From assembly GCA_021234155.1 (NCBI GenBank), contig JAJEKV010000059.1, positions 6,167,613 through 6,231,612 of the forward strand: DNA of 64,000 bases. Direction: 5' to 3'. Positions 11,161 through 21,075 of this stretch are shown one piece after another. A program made the position numbers and the translations under genes. The notes under the pieces are model-generated. The model did not search any database, had not been told where the DNA came from, and was given only the letters and a program-made list of their open reading frames with translations. Source of the DNA: Isoetes taiwanensis. Lineage: Eukaryota; Streptophyta; Lycopodiopsida; Isoetales; Isoetaceae. Position 1 is the stretch's first letter. The number at the start of each line of letters is the position of its first letter.

Positions 11161-13180
11161 CTGATGCCTAGGTGGCATGGTTGAGCCTAGGTGGGCATGC
11201 CCGATCCACCTGGCATAAGTCAGAGCCTAGGTGGTATGTTGGAGCCCACATGGTACGTTTGAGCCACCTTGGTGACACAGCCGGAGCCTGTGGTGGCATG
11301 TTGGAGCCTAGGTGGTACTGCTTGAGCCACCTTGCATGTTGGAGCCACCTTGGCATGTTTGTGCATGTTGGAGCCACCTGCGTTTGAGCCACCTTGGGAG
11401 CCTATATAGGTGGCATGTTTGTGCCACCTGGGAGCCTAGGTGGCATGTTTACCACCTTGTCATGTTGGAGCCTAGGTGGCATGTTGGAGCCTTTGTCATG
11501 TTGGAGCCACCTGGCATTGGCCCACTGGCATGTTGGAGCTCATCGGCATGTTTGAGCCACCTTGGCATTGAGCCTAGTTGGCATGTTGGGCCTAGGTGGC
11601 ATGTTTGAGCCTATAGCTGATGTTTGTGGCATGTTGGAGCCTAGGCATGTTGGAGCCACTTGCATGTTTGCCCACCTTGGAGCCTAGGGTACTGCCTGGA
11701 GCTTCACCTGTCATTGGAGCTCAGGGTGGTGGGCATGTTGGAGCCACCTTGTCATGTTGGAGCCTAGGTAGAAGGTTGGAGCCAACCTGGCATGTCAGAG
11801 CCAGGTGGCATGTTGGAGCCCATGTGGTGCATGTTTGAGCCACCTTGGCATGTTTTGAGCCTATGTGGCATGTTGGAGCCTAGTGGTATGTTTGAGCCAC
11901 CTTGGCTGTTTGAGCCTATAGTGGCATGCTGTTGGAGCCTAGGTGAGCATGTTTGACACCCTGGCATGTTTGAGAATGCTGGAGCCTAGGTGGTGATGCT
12001 TGAGCCACCTTGTCATGTTGGAGCCTGTGTGGCATGTGTATGAGCCTAGGTGGTGATGTTTGAGCCAATCTTGGCATGTTTGCCTATATGTGGCATGTTG
12101 GAACTTAGTGTAGACATGTTTGAGCCACCTTGGCATGTTGGAGCCTAGGTGGCATGTTGGAGCCCAGGTCACAAGTGGCATGTTTGAGCCACTCCAGATG
12201 CTTGAGCCACCTGGCATGTTGCCTAGGTGGCATGTTGGAGCCTAGATGTAGCGTTTGAGCCACCTTGGCATGTTGGAGCCTAGGGTGGCATGTTGGTTAA
12301 CATCGCAGAGTGTTTGAGCCACTCCCGCATGTTTGAGCCCAGGGTGGCATGTGGCGATTGGAGCTCAGAAGGTGATGTTGGAGCCCACGCAGTTATGCTC
12401 GGAGCCACCTTGGCATGTTGGAGCCTAGGTGGCCTGGAGACCGCTGGGCAGAGGTGAGCCACCTTGGCATGTTGGAGCCTGGTGGCATGCTTGGAGTCAC
12501 CTTGGCATGTTGGAGCCTCATGTTTGAGCCACCTTGGCACGTTTGAGCCCAAGTGGTGCTGTTGGGAGCCTAGGTGAAAGCACGTTTGAGCCACCTTGGC
12601 ACGCTGGAGCCTAGTAGCATGCTGGCTCACGGTGATGCCTGAGCCACCTTGGCATGTTGGAGCCTAGGTGGCATGTTGGAGCCCGTGAACAGCATGTTCG
12701 AGCCACCTCAAGGCCTAGGTGGCATATTGGAGCCGCGGGTGGCACGTTTGGAGCCACCTTTGGCATGTTAGAGCTCAGAGGCATTTTGGGAGCCCGCCTG
12801 GCATGTTGGAGCCCAGTGGCATGTTGTGAGCCACCTTGGCTGTTGGAGCCCTCAAGTGGCATGTTTGACACTGCATGTTTGACCGGGTGGCATGTTGGAG
12901 CCCAGGGTACATGTTTGAGCCACCTTGGGATGCTGGAGCCCAGGGTGGCATGTGTTGGAGCTCACGCGGCATGTTTGACATCTTGGCATGTTGATTCACA
13001 TGGCATGTTTGAGCCACCTCATTGAGCCTAGTTGGCATGTGTTGGAGCCCACTGCAGCATGATTGAGCCACCTGGCATGTTGGAGCCAGGGTGGCATGTT
13101 GAGTCCATCGGCATGTTTGAGCCACCTTGGCATGTTAGGAGCCACCTCTTTGCATGTTATGAGGGTGGTACGTTTGAGTC
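11161..13180. repeat. Minisatellite of alternating 19-bp half-units (38-bp dimer), hairpin-forming
   Basis: About 2 kb is built from two alternating 19-bp forms, GTTGGAGCCTAGGTGGCAT and GTTTGAGCCACCTTGGCAT, with many small losses and gains. The cores GCCTAGGTGGC and GCCACCTTGGC are reverse complements apart from one position. Each 38-bp dimer can therefore fold into an 11-bp stem with an 8-base loop (ATGTTTGA) on either strand. The period is not a multiple of three and frames break constantly, so the numerous Trp/His/Pro-rich open frames on both strands are artefacts of the repeat. The array ends about 15-30 bp before a TATA-like box. Confidence 0.92.
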
Positions 13181-13194
13181 CTTCAAGAAAATGC

Positions 13195-13204
13195 CTATAT
13201 AAGG
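13195..13204 (+). promoter_or_regulatory. TATA-like box at the edge of the minisatellite
   Basis: CTATATAAGG matches a canonical plant TATA box. It sits immediately right of the minisatellite, as might a promoter with upstream tandem repeats. No convincing open frame follows within several hundred bases; an A-rich repeat starts at about 13.39 kb. It may be a remnant of a transposon or gene promoter, or chance. Confidence 0.35.
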
Positions 13205-13384
13205 ATGCCAACCGCTGTCCATCTTGGTTCTTCATATCACTGTGGCTTCTAAGGTGCTGCTGGGCGATCTGATGTCTTCAGTTTCACGCCTAGAAGCTCA
13301 CACAATACATGTAAGGGAAGCCAAAATGCCGCTGAAGTGTGTCAATTGTAATGGCATACGACAACTTGGTCATACATTGACTTT

Positions 13385-13600
13385 AGAAAACCATAAAACC
13401 ACACCTAAAAAAAAAAACACTACCTTAAAAACAACACCTTAAAAAAACAAAACATCCCTTCAAAAACCATACCGCCTGAGAGAAACAACACATCCTTAAA
13501 AAGAAAACACGCCCTTAAGAAAACCACACATTCTAAAAAACTACTTCAGCCCAAGAAAAACTTTCACAAGATAACCTTTGAAAAACCACACTCCCAGATA
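13385..13600. repeat. A-rich degenerate simple repeat
   Basis: Variants of CCTTAAAAAACAACAC and AAAACCACAC recur about ten times, with a spacing near 20 bp and frequent A-runs. The reverse strand gives Leu/Phe/Val-rich frames that are not genes. Confidence 0.65.
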
Positions 13601-16404
13601 ACTACGTAGGTTTTTTTTCAATTCAAAAACAACCCGTGAGTGTGTTTTTACCGTTGTTTTCAACCGGAACAAATTTTGGGGTTGTAGTGTAAAGGCTAGC
13701 TGATCGGACGCAATACCGAAAGTATTCCCAAGATAAAAGGAGGAGGGAAACAAAGAAGGAGATGAGGGTCAGAAAGCGAGGAAATGGAAAGTCCGAGGTG
13801 CTCCTGAGTTGAAGATGGACCGCATGCCGAGGAGGAGTTGGCGAAGAAACTCTAAAAATACAAATAAAGATGGTCACATGTTTCTAGGTGTGACATATGT
13901 AAGAAAATATCCATCCGGGATATGAAGATACCTAACATGACAAAGACGAAGTTGTAAACTCAACATGTTAGGAAAACCGCAAGCCGCTGGTCGAAGATCC
14001 CAATCCGCCACGCCAAATAGATGTAGTGCCCTTTGATCCGAGCATAAAGCAGCCTAGTACCATGGTCGCCAAGAATCTGACCCCGCTGGTATGAGGTTCC
14101 TACATCATCAATGGCAACCATTCTGCCTCACTCGTCACTGCGGTGTCGGTTAGACGTAAGACGCCGCATTGTAAACCCGAAGATTTACACTTATAGATTC
14201 TCGGCAGAGTTCTTCGAGTAATCGAAAATTTGACCTTCTTCGGGCCAAAGGTGGGATGTCAATGACATCGTGAGTTTAACGGTATGCAAGGAACCCACGC
14301 ATCGATACACCACCGCCAGAATACCAGAGGCGAACCAAAGACCGCCAGAAAAAGGCTAATCAAGAAGCTTATTTAATACAAGGTATGTACCATCGATGAT
14401 TCAAATGGCGCCGCTATTATTTAGCATCAAATGGCGCACGGGCCATTTGACACCGCTTTGGCTGACATTCGCTCTAACATATTTCATTTGCCTTCAAAGA
14501 CAATTTCAAAATGGTTGACAATACGCACGCGAATGCCTCTTCGCCAAAATGTAACAAATGGAAAAGGGGAGCTGAAAGATGAAGGGCCAACAAATAGCAA
14601 ATAATTGGCAAAGGATAAGGACTACTTTAGCGAACTACCTGGGATATGAGGAGAGGCCTGATTATGAAGATTAACCGCCCTCCGTGAAGCCATCGTAGGG
14701 GACATTTATGTTAAGGTCACACGGACATAAGGGTGATAATTTTTCAAGACGAGCAATGTAACTTGAGGATTCTGCTCAAGGAAGAAGCGAGATTCTCAAC
14801 TACATCCATATGAATCCGTACGTAAAGTTCGAGGACTTGAGAAAGGTGTCCGACGGATTCCACTCAACCCTCCTATCGCGTGGTGCATAATAAGTGGGTC
14901 TCGACTAATAACAAAGAGGGCGCCCATGTAATGTGCCTCTCATTAGGCAGAGATCCATCCGTGAAGATTCTAAAGCCCGAGTCGCAGGACGAAGTTCAAA
15001 AAGATTTTCAGGGAGTGCGCTTCTAGTGGTGGATTGTCCAGATCTATCGTTGCCCGGCCAACATGATCTCGCTTTGGATGCGCGAGGCAATTACTCCTCG
15101 CATTTGGGATCCCCACCACCTCGCCAAATTCTTTTGATGTCAAGCCAAGATGATGATGTCGAGACATACCGATAATATGTTTTGCTAGGCCTAACATAAT
15201 GAAGTCTCTTCTCAAGATCACCGGAGACTAGAACTTATCTAGCCTACTTGTGCATGTATGAAGAGGAAAGGGTGGGCACCGTGGCATAAAAGAGCCAACA
15301 AATGGTTCTAGCCACCAGGATCTCAAACAAGCACATCCCCGATGAACACCGATCTCGTGTTTTATGGTGAACATCCCCAAAGCACCCCGGTTCCTAAGAC
15401 CCATAAAGATGCAAGCAGTCGTTTTAGAATCTGGCTAACAAGCCCTCAGGACAGTGTCTAAATACAGCTTGGGTAAGGTATGGAAGGGGAATACTTGTCT
15501 GCTGTAAGCAAGGTGTTGGTCCCAAGTACAAACAAATATACCTTGTCGATAAGCTTCCAGCCTCCAAAAGTAACTTTGTTCTCGACTTTTTTGGTGGGCT
15601 TTACTAGGGCATCATTGCAGTTAAAAGGAGTAGTGTGGCCTATGAGCATGATGGAAAAATATCCACTGCATGCTAGAATGGAAGAATTGACAACGCCATT
15701 AATCCCTTGCTTGATCCGGGCTGTACCATGGACTATCGTGAAGGTTTGCAGACCGACCGACTCTTACCTGTGAGAGACATCACATGGTGGTGGAGGAGAG
15801 ACACATCACATGGTGGTGAGGAGAGGGTCATAGGCTGAAGTGTGAGAGCTACGATCCTGGGAAAAAGTGTGGTAGAAGACACAGATTCGCAGATTGACCT
15901 AAGTAAGATTAACCCGATGATATTGATAATGCATTTATAATGTTTTGGTGAGCAATATTGAAACCGATGGCGATCATACTTGTATATAAGATTTACCCTA
16001 TGCTATTGATGATACCGCATCGATTAATCTTTTGAATACCGATAACATGTACGCATCAGATTTTGCCCTTTGTATATCTATTTTTGTAAAATAAATACGC
16101 TAAAGAAATGCATTTGCAATATGGAATATATTGTAACAGACCGGGCTTATTTGTTTGCTTTTTCCTCGCAGTATTGTCCTTGATTCACCAAATGCAATGA
16201 CTATTGCTTTTTCCCACAATTTTTATTCAAATGGCTACAACTAAAGTTGTTCCGCCGTTTAGATTGCCCCATTTCGTCAAATGGAGCGGTTAAAGCATCC
16301 TTGTGCATTTTAAGTAAATAGCTTAAATTTGATGTCGAATGTGTGTGAAAACAATCCAACAATTTCATTTCGAGCTAAAATGGAATCTAAATTTCCAACT
16401 TAAT
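13601..16404. other. Unrecognised sequence left of the satellite
   Basis: No supported gene was found. Open frames of 60-97 codons (for example 15480-15773 on the plus strand) overlap frames on the other strand and have no known motifs. CAAATGG/CCATTTG words cluster at 14.40-14.45 kb and 16.23-16.29 kb and recall the palindromes at 4.86-4.98 kb. Confidence 0.35.
14403..14450. repeat. AAATGGCGCC motif plus 9-bp perfect inverted repeat
   Basis: AAATGGCGCCGCT starts at 14403, matching the right arm of the hairpin at 4916. At 14427-14450, TCAAATGGC and GCCATTTGA form a perfect 9-bp inverted repeat around GCACGG. Both loci continue into a TTTCATTTG word. They are probably two diverged members of one fold-back family. 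Confidence 0.6.
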
Positions 16405-16887
16405 GAAATTCCGCTATTTGAACTGACACCCATTAGGATTGTAGCCAATTGTCACCACCGAAGAACCATAGAAAACAAATTTGTAAGTCAAAAACAAGAA
16501 GTTTAATAAATCTATTGGAGACAACTATATCATCGAATTGGCTCCATTGCAACAACAACAACAACATATGTTTTAAGTTAAATTGTAAGAATATTCCATG
16601 CTAGTTTAAATATCCTCGGTTGCAATGTGTTTGCACACCATTTTTTCCATGCTCAAACATGCAAATAATTGCCACCTGCCGTGAATTGCTATTTGTGGAG
16701 TTCCACCACTTGTCATAGACTTGTGGCTACTCAGATGAAGTTCTTGATAGCCAAGTAGTTGAACTTTTTGAATCTCCATCCACTTGTCACATGCATGTAG
16801 AAATGAGAAGTATTTAGGCATAAAAACGCTAAGATAATCTAGCAAAAGAGAAGATAGGGAAGGCTACAATTATCAAGACGAGCTAAA

Positions 16888-16958
16888 GGAGGCAACCAGG
16901 TTTGAACTGATGACCTATTGGACTGCAGCCAATTGCTCTACCACTGAGCTATACCTCC
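16888..16958 (-). tRNA. trnC-GCA: tRNA-Cys (anticodon GCA), structurally intact
   Basis: The minus-strand 71-mer begins GGAGGTATAGCTCAGTGGTA. The acceptor stem GGAGGTA/TGCCTCC pairs 7 of 7 (one G-U). The D-arm is GCTC-AGTGGTA-GAGC. The anticodon stem ATTGG/CCAAT pairs 5 of 5 around the loop CTGCAGT, giving anticodon GCA (Cys) with T33 in place. The variable region is AGGTC, and the T-arm ATCAG-TTCAAAC-CTGGT pairs 5 of 5 (one G-U). A box (TAGCTCAGTGGTAG) and B box (GTTCAAACC) are present; the B box departs from the usual GGTTCGA. No intron. Only TTT follows the 3' end; the first TTTT is about 41 nt downstream. It resembles eukaryotic nuclear tRNA-Cys rather than plastid trnC. Whether it is transcribed or charged cannot be told from sequence. 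Confidence 0.85.
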
Positions 16959-17347
16959 ATAAAAAATAAATTTACAAGAAAACAAGAAGTCGAATAAATC
17001 TTATTGAGACAATTATATCATTTGAATTGGCCCATTGCAACAACAACATATGTTTTAAGTTAAATAGTAAGAATATTCCATGCTAGTTTAAACATCACTT
17101 GTTTCATAATGTGTTTGCACACCATTTTTTCCATGCTCGAAATTTACGCAAATAATTGCCACCGTCCGAGAATTGCTGTTTGTGGAGTTCCAATTTAATT
17201 TGTCATAGGCTTGTGGCTACTGTTTGAAGTTCTTGATAATTTGTCACATGGGGGTAGAAATGAGAAGTATTTAGGCATAAACGCTTAAGATAATCTTAGT
17301 AAAAGAGAAGATAGGGAAAGGGATTGCACTATCAAGATCTAGCTAAA

Positions 17348-17424
17348 CGTAGGCAACCAGGTTTGAACTGATGACCTATTAGATTGTGGTAGCCAATTAC
17401 TCTACCAATCGAAGCTATACCTCC
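17348..17424 (-). pseudogene. tRNA-Cys-like, anticodon region disrupted
   Basis: T-arm and D-arm words are kept, but bases inserted in the anticodon arm and D-loop replace the GCA loop and lengthen the block to about 77 nt. It is the array neighbour of the intact copy. Confidence 0.7.
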
Positions 17425-17850
17425 ATAGAAAACAAATTTGAAAGTCAAAACAAGAAGTCAATAAATCTTATTGGAGATTAACCACATCATTTGAATTGGC
17501 TCCATTGCAAACAGTACCATGTTTTAAGTTAAATAGTAAGAATATTCCATGCTAGTTTAAACATCACTTGTTTCATAATGTGTTTGCACACCATTTTTCC
17601 ATGTCGTAAATTTACTTAGCCAATTGCCACTCTGGCCCCAGAATTGCTATTTGTGGAGTTCCAATTTAATTTGTCATAGGCTTGTGGCTATTGTTTGAAG
17701 TTCTTGATAGCCAAGTAGTTGAACTTTTTGAATCTCCATCCAATTTGTCACATGGGGGTAGAATTGAGAAGTATTTAGGCATAAACGCTTAAGATAATCT
17801 TAGTAAAAGAAAAGACAACGAAAGGGATTGCACTATCAAGACGAGCTAAA

Positions 17851-17925
17851 GGAGGGGCAACTGGAAGCTTGAACTGATGACCTATTGGATCAAGAGCCAC
17901 TGTTTCTACCATGAGCTATACCTCC
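17851..17925 (-). pseudogene. tRNA-Cys-like, decayed
   Basis: The acceptor end CTATACCTCC and the word TTGAACTGATGACCTATTGG are retained. The anticodon loop and the A-box half are altered (CAAGAGCCACTGTTTCTACC on the plus strand), so no proper Cys loop remains. Confidence 0.7.
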
Positions 17926-18337
17926 ATAGAAAACAAATTTGCAAGTCAAAACAAGAAGTCGAATAAATCTTATTGAGACAACTATATCATTTGAATTGGC
18001 CCATTGCAACAACAACATATGTTTTAAGTTAAATAGTAAGAATATTCCATGCTAGTTTAAACATCACTTGTTTCATAATGTGTTTGCACACCATTTTTTC
18101 CATGCTCGAATTTCTACGAAATAATTGCTACCTGGCCTCGAGAATTGTCAAGCTAGGAGTTCCACTCACTTTGTCATAGACTTGTGGCTATCAAGCTGAA
18201 GTTTTGATAGCAAGTAGTTGAACTTTTTGAATCTCCATCCAATTTATCACATGGGGGTAGAAATGAGAAGTATTTAGGCATAAACGCTAAAGATAATCTT
18301 AACAGCGCAAGGGATTGCACTATCAAGACGAGCTAAA

Positions 18338-18406
18338 GGAGGCAAAGCTCGAATCGATGACCTATTGGACTCGTACCAATTGTTTTACCATCGAAGCTAT
18401 ACCTCC
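18338..18406 (-). pseudogene. tRNA-Cys-like, anticodon loop changed
   Basis: The block is 69 nt. The stem ATTGG/CCAA is still readable, but the loop is TACGAGT, which loses T33 and the GCA anticodon. The T-arm is partly eroded (CTCGAATCGATGACC on the plus strand). Confidence 0.65.
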
Positions 18407-18828
18407 ATAAAAATAAATTTACAAGAAACAAAAAGCTCTATCAAATTCATTGAGACAATTATATCATTTGAATTAGCCCATTTGCAACAACAACATGTGT
18501 TTCTAAGTTAAATAGTAAGAATATTCCATGCTGGGCTTAAACATCACTTGTTTCATAATGCTTGCACACCATTTTTTCCATGTTCTAAATTTTACTAAAT
18601 AATTGCCACTGGCCCCAGAATTTATTTCAGGAGTTCAATTCTAATTTGTCATAGGCTTCTTGTATACCTGCTCTAAGTTCTGATAGTAAAGTAGTTGAAC
18701 TTTTTGAATCTCCATCCAATTAATTGTCACATGGGGGTAGAAATGAGAAGTATTTAGGCATAAACGCTTAATCTTAGTAAAAGAGAAGATAGGGAAGGGA
18801 TTGCACTCATCAAGACGAAAGCCAAAAG

Positions 18829-18900
18829 GGAGGCAAAACTGTGTTTGAAACTCCATTTCGACCTATTAGGATTGTGGTGCCACTTTGCTCTCTACCCACC
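18829..18900 (-). pseudogene. tRNA-Cys-like, heavily decayed
   Basis: Only GGAGGCAAAA, TTTGAAAC, CGACCTATTAGGATTG and GCTCTCTACC words remain in the right order, and no cloverleaf can be drawn. It is the last tRNA block before the LTR element. Confidence 0.6.
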
Positions 18901-19158
18901 ATAGAAACAAATTTGCAAGTCAAAACAAGAAGTCGAATAAATCTTATTGAGACAACTATATCATTTGAATTGGCCCATTGCAACAACAACATATGTTTTA
19001 AGTTAAATGGTAAGAATATTCCATGCTAGTTTAAACATCCCTTGTTTCATAATGTGTTTGCACACCATTTTTTCCATGCTCGAAATTTACGCAAATAATT
19101 GCCACCTGCCTCAGAATTGCTATTTTGTGGAGTTCAATTTAATTTGTCATGGGAGCCT

Positions 19159-20703
19159 TGTAGGACGTTTTTCCAAAGACAAGATAATGGCCCCGCAGAC
19201 GTAGACACTGCATCAAGTTCACACGCCACACCACTCCAACTCCATCACGACGCAGGCCGTGAGTAGCCCTAGGGCAACTTGCCAGGTATGTGTGCATTTC
19301 TTTATTAATGTGCACATAATATTTATCAAGGTGCACATATTTCCATGTGGGCACATTTAGGTGCACAGCTATCATGTAGGCACATTTGGCCACCTAGGCT
19401 ATTAAAGGCAGTGGGGCCTTATTTCCACTATCCCACATGCCTAAAGGGATCATTGGAACCCTAAGCCCAACCCTTGCCTATTTAAGTAGGAAACCCTAAC
19501 TTGCCCATTTTCGCTCCTATTTAGGGTTTTAGAGCTCATTGGCCGCCTCCAGAGTCAAAATCAGCCCCTGCACTGGGCTCAGAGAATACACCATTAGTTT
19601 CCCTTGATTCGGCAGCTTCAAGAGGATGGTCGAATCAGTCGAGGAGCAACTCATGGGATCGTATACGCATTTAATGGTCTAAACCGCCTACCATATTGTA
19701 TCATAGGTTTAGCTTCCATATTAAATCGGCTTTTAGCAGCCTATCTAGATTCCTAGATAAGCCAGACTTAACTAAAGAATGCACTCTATGATATAGATTA
19801 GATCTAGTTCTTTAGTTCTTCTCACAGCATGTATGGATGATGTATCTCGTGAACTCCTTGTATTGGGAAGGGGTGAGACTTGGCAGTAGATGCTCCCAGA
19901 TTACCTCTCAGCACACCATAGATTCTACTTCCTAAAAGAGCCACCTAGTTGTGGGTGAAGGGCTGACCACGAGAAGGAGGTTCGTGTTCGACTCTTGAAC
20001 ATCCTCCGGGTGTGTAAGGCTCACCGGGATCATTGTGACTAGGTCTAATGGCTTACCAACAGTGTGTGGGTAAGGCATGGGCTCGACACCCGAAGTGGTG
20101 TCTGCGACTTCAGCGGTTCAATAATAATGCGGCCCTCTAGTCACCTTGAGTCGAAGATGTAGATCTCGAGGGAGTGATCCCTACCTGCTCATCGAACCGA
20201 TGATGATCTCGTGAATAGCCCTTCGGGCTATGCATCCCGGGCGGCTACGTCCTCCGACACTTTTCTACTCTCGCAGCGTGCACGAGGGGCGATGAGTGGA
20301 CAACCCTATGCCACATGTTCTCTTATACAAATGCAAATCCATTGCCATGAATTGCCCCGCAATGAATCTCGAGACCTGCCGCCGGGCCATCCCTTTGAGT
20401 CCGAAAGCCTTGGGTAGGATTCCCATGTGATGTACCGGACCTTTGTCTATGCAGATATGTGGAGGACCATCCTTCGTGATGGTCATATGATGTTGATGTA
20501 TGTACCATCGACATGTATGTTTACGCTTTCCCAGCCAGGTAGGCCCCCGAGGGAGACGTGGTAGTGACTCTTCATTTTCCCATCGAACTCTTCAGTTGCG
20601 CTGGATAATGCGGGAGGGCCCTCTATTAGCATGGAGCTGCATGGGGATGAACTCGCTTGTATACCTGCGTGAGTGCACCGTGATTCAGGTAGGGGACGCC
20701 ACA
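19159..20703 (+). repeat. 5' LTR of the 16-kb element
   Basis: About 1545 bp, matching 33574-35166 along its whole length with many small differences. Matching words include CACATGCCTAAAGGGATCATT, GGTTCGTG, TAATGGCTTACCA, GAACTCTTCA and GAGTGCACCGT. Near the start, short GTGCACAT/GGGCACATTT words repeat. AAACCCTAA (telobox-like) lies at 19491. The strong LTR-to-LTR divergence points to an old insertion, if the base calls are trusted. Confidence 0.85.
19478..19486 (+). promoter_or_regulatory. LTR TATA-like box
   Basis: CTATTTAAG is followed by AAACCCTAA and a CCCATTTTCGCTCC tract, as expected around an LTR transcription start. The 3' LTR keeps CTATTTTAAG at 33899-33908. This supports plus-strand orientation of the element. 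Confidence 0.5.
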
Positions 20704-20804
20704 AGCAGGTCGTGAGCAATTTTGGAGACCAAGAGCAAAGTAATCGGGCCATGCTCCCGCAGAGTACTACTAACTTCGATAGGATCCTAACCGGGCAAAG
20801 GAAA

Positions 20805-21075
20805 AATTTTTTTCCTCATTTTGTAGTTTGTGCTGTTAGTACCGCTTAGGTGAATTGAACTTAATATTAGCACGTAAATTTTCCTCATTTTTGTAGTTTG
20901 TGCTAAGCTAGTAACAGCTAGGTGAATTGAACTAATAATAGCACATTTAGGTGAATTGGAACCAATATTAGCACGCTATGAATTGGAACTTAATAAGACT
21001 AAAAAGAATGAGCCAATTCAATATTAGAAGTACGCTTAAGGAATTGGAACTTAATAAGACTAAAAGAATGAGCCA
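20805..21075. repeat. Short tandem repeats behind the 5' LTR
   Basis: A unit of about 70 bp (TTTTCCTCATTTTTGTAGTTTG through GGTGAATTGAACTAATA-like to AGCAC) occurs at 20805-20873 and 20874-20944, followed by a 30-bp partial copy. A second pair built on GAATTGGAACTTAATAAGAC and AAAGAATGAGCCAA follows at 20975-21075. Confidence 0.75.

Larger units (their letters stand above)
16405..19158 (-). repeat. tRNA-Cys satellite array, segment 1 (six tRNA blocks)
   Basis: Units are about 460-505 bp long. Constant landmarks read on the plus strand are CATATGTTTTAAGTTAAA, AATATTCCATGCTAGTTTAA, TTGAACTTTTTGAATCTCC and GATAATCTTAGTAAAAGA, then the minus-strand tRNA block ending in GCTATACCTCC. tRNA blocks lie at about 16405-16470 (partial, the left edge of the array), 16888, 17348, 17851, 18338 and 18829. 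The left edge falls inside the tRNA T-arm. The right edge is where the LTR element entered: the array breaks after a word matching ATAGGCTTG and resumes at 35167 with TGGCTAC. The copies here are the best preserved of the whole array. Confidence 0.93.

Noticed and set aside
12654-13025. Trp/His/Pro-rich frames of up to 123 codons on both strands of the minisatellite
   Set aside because: The 38-bp period does not preserve frame and similar frames arise on both strands; they are repeat artefacts.
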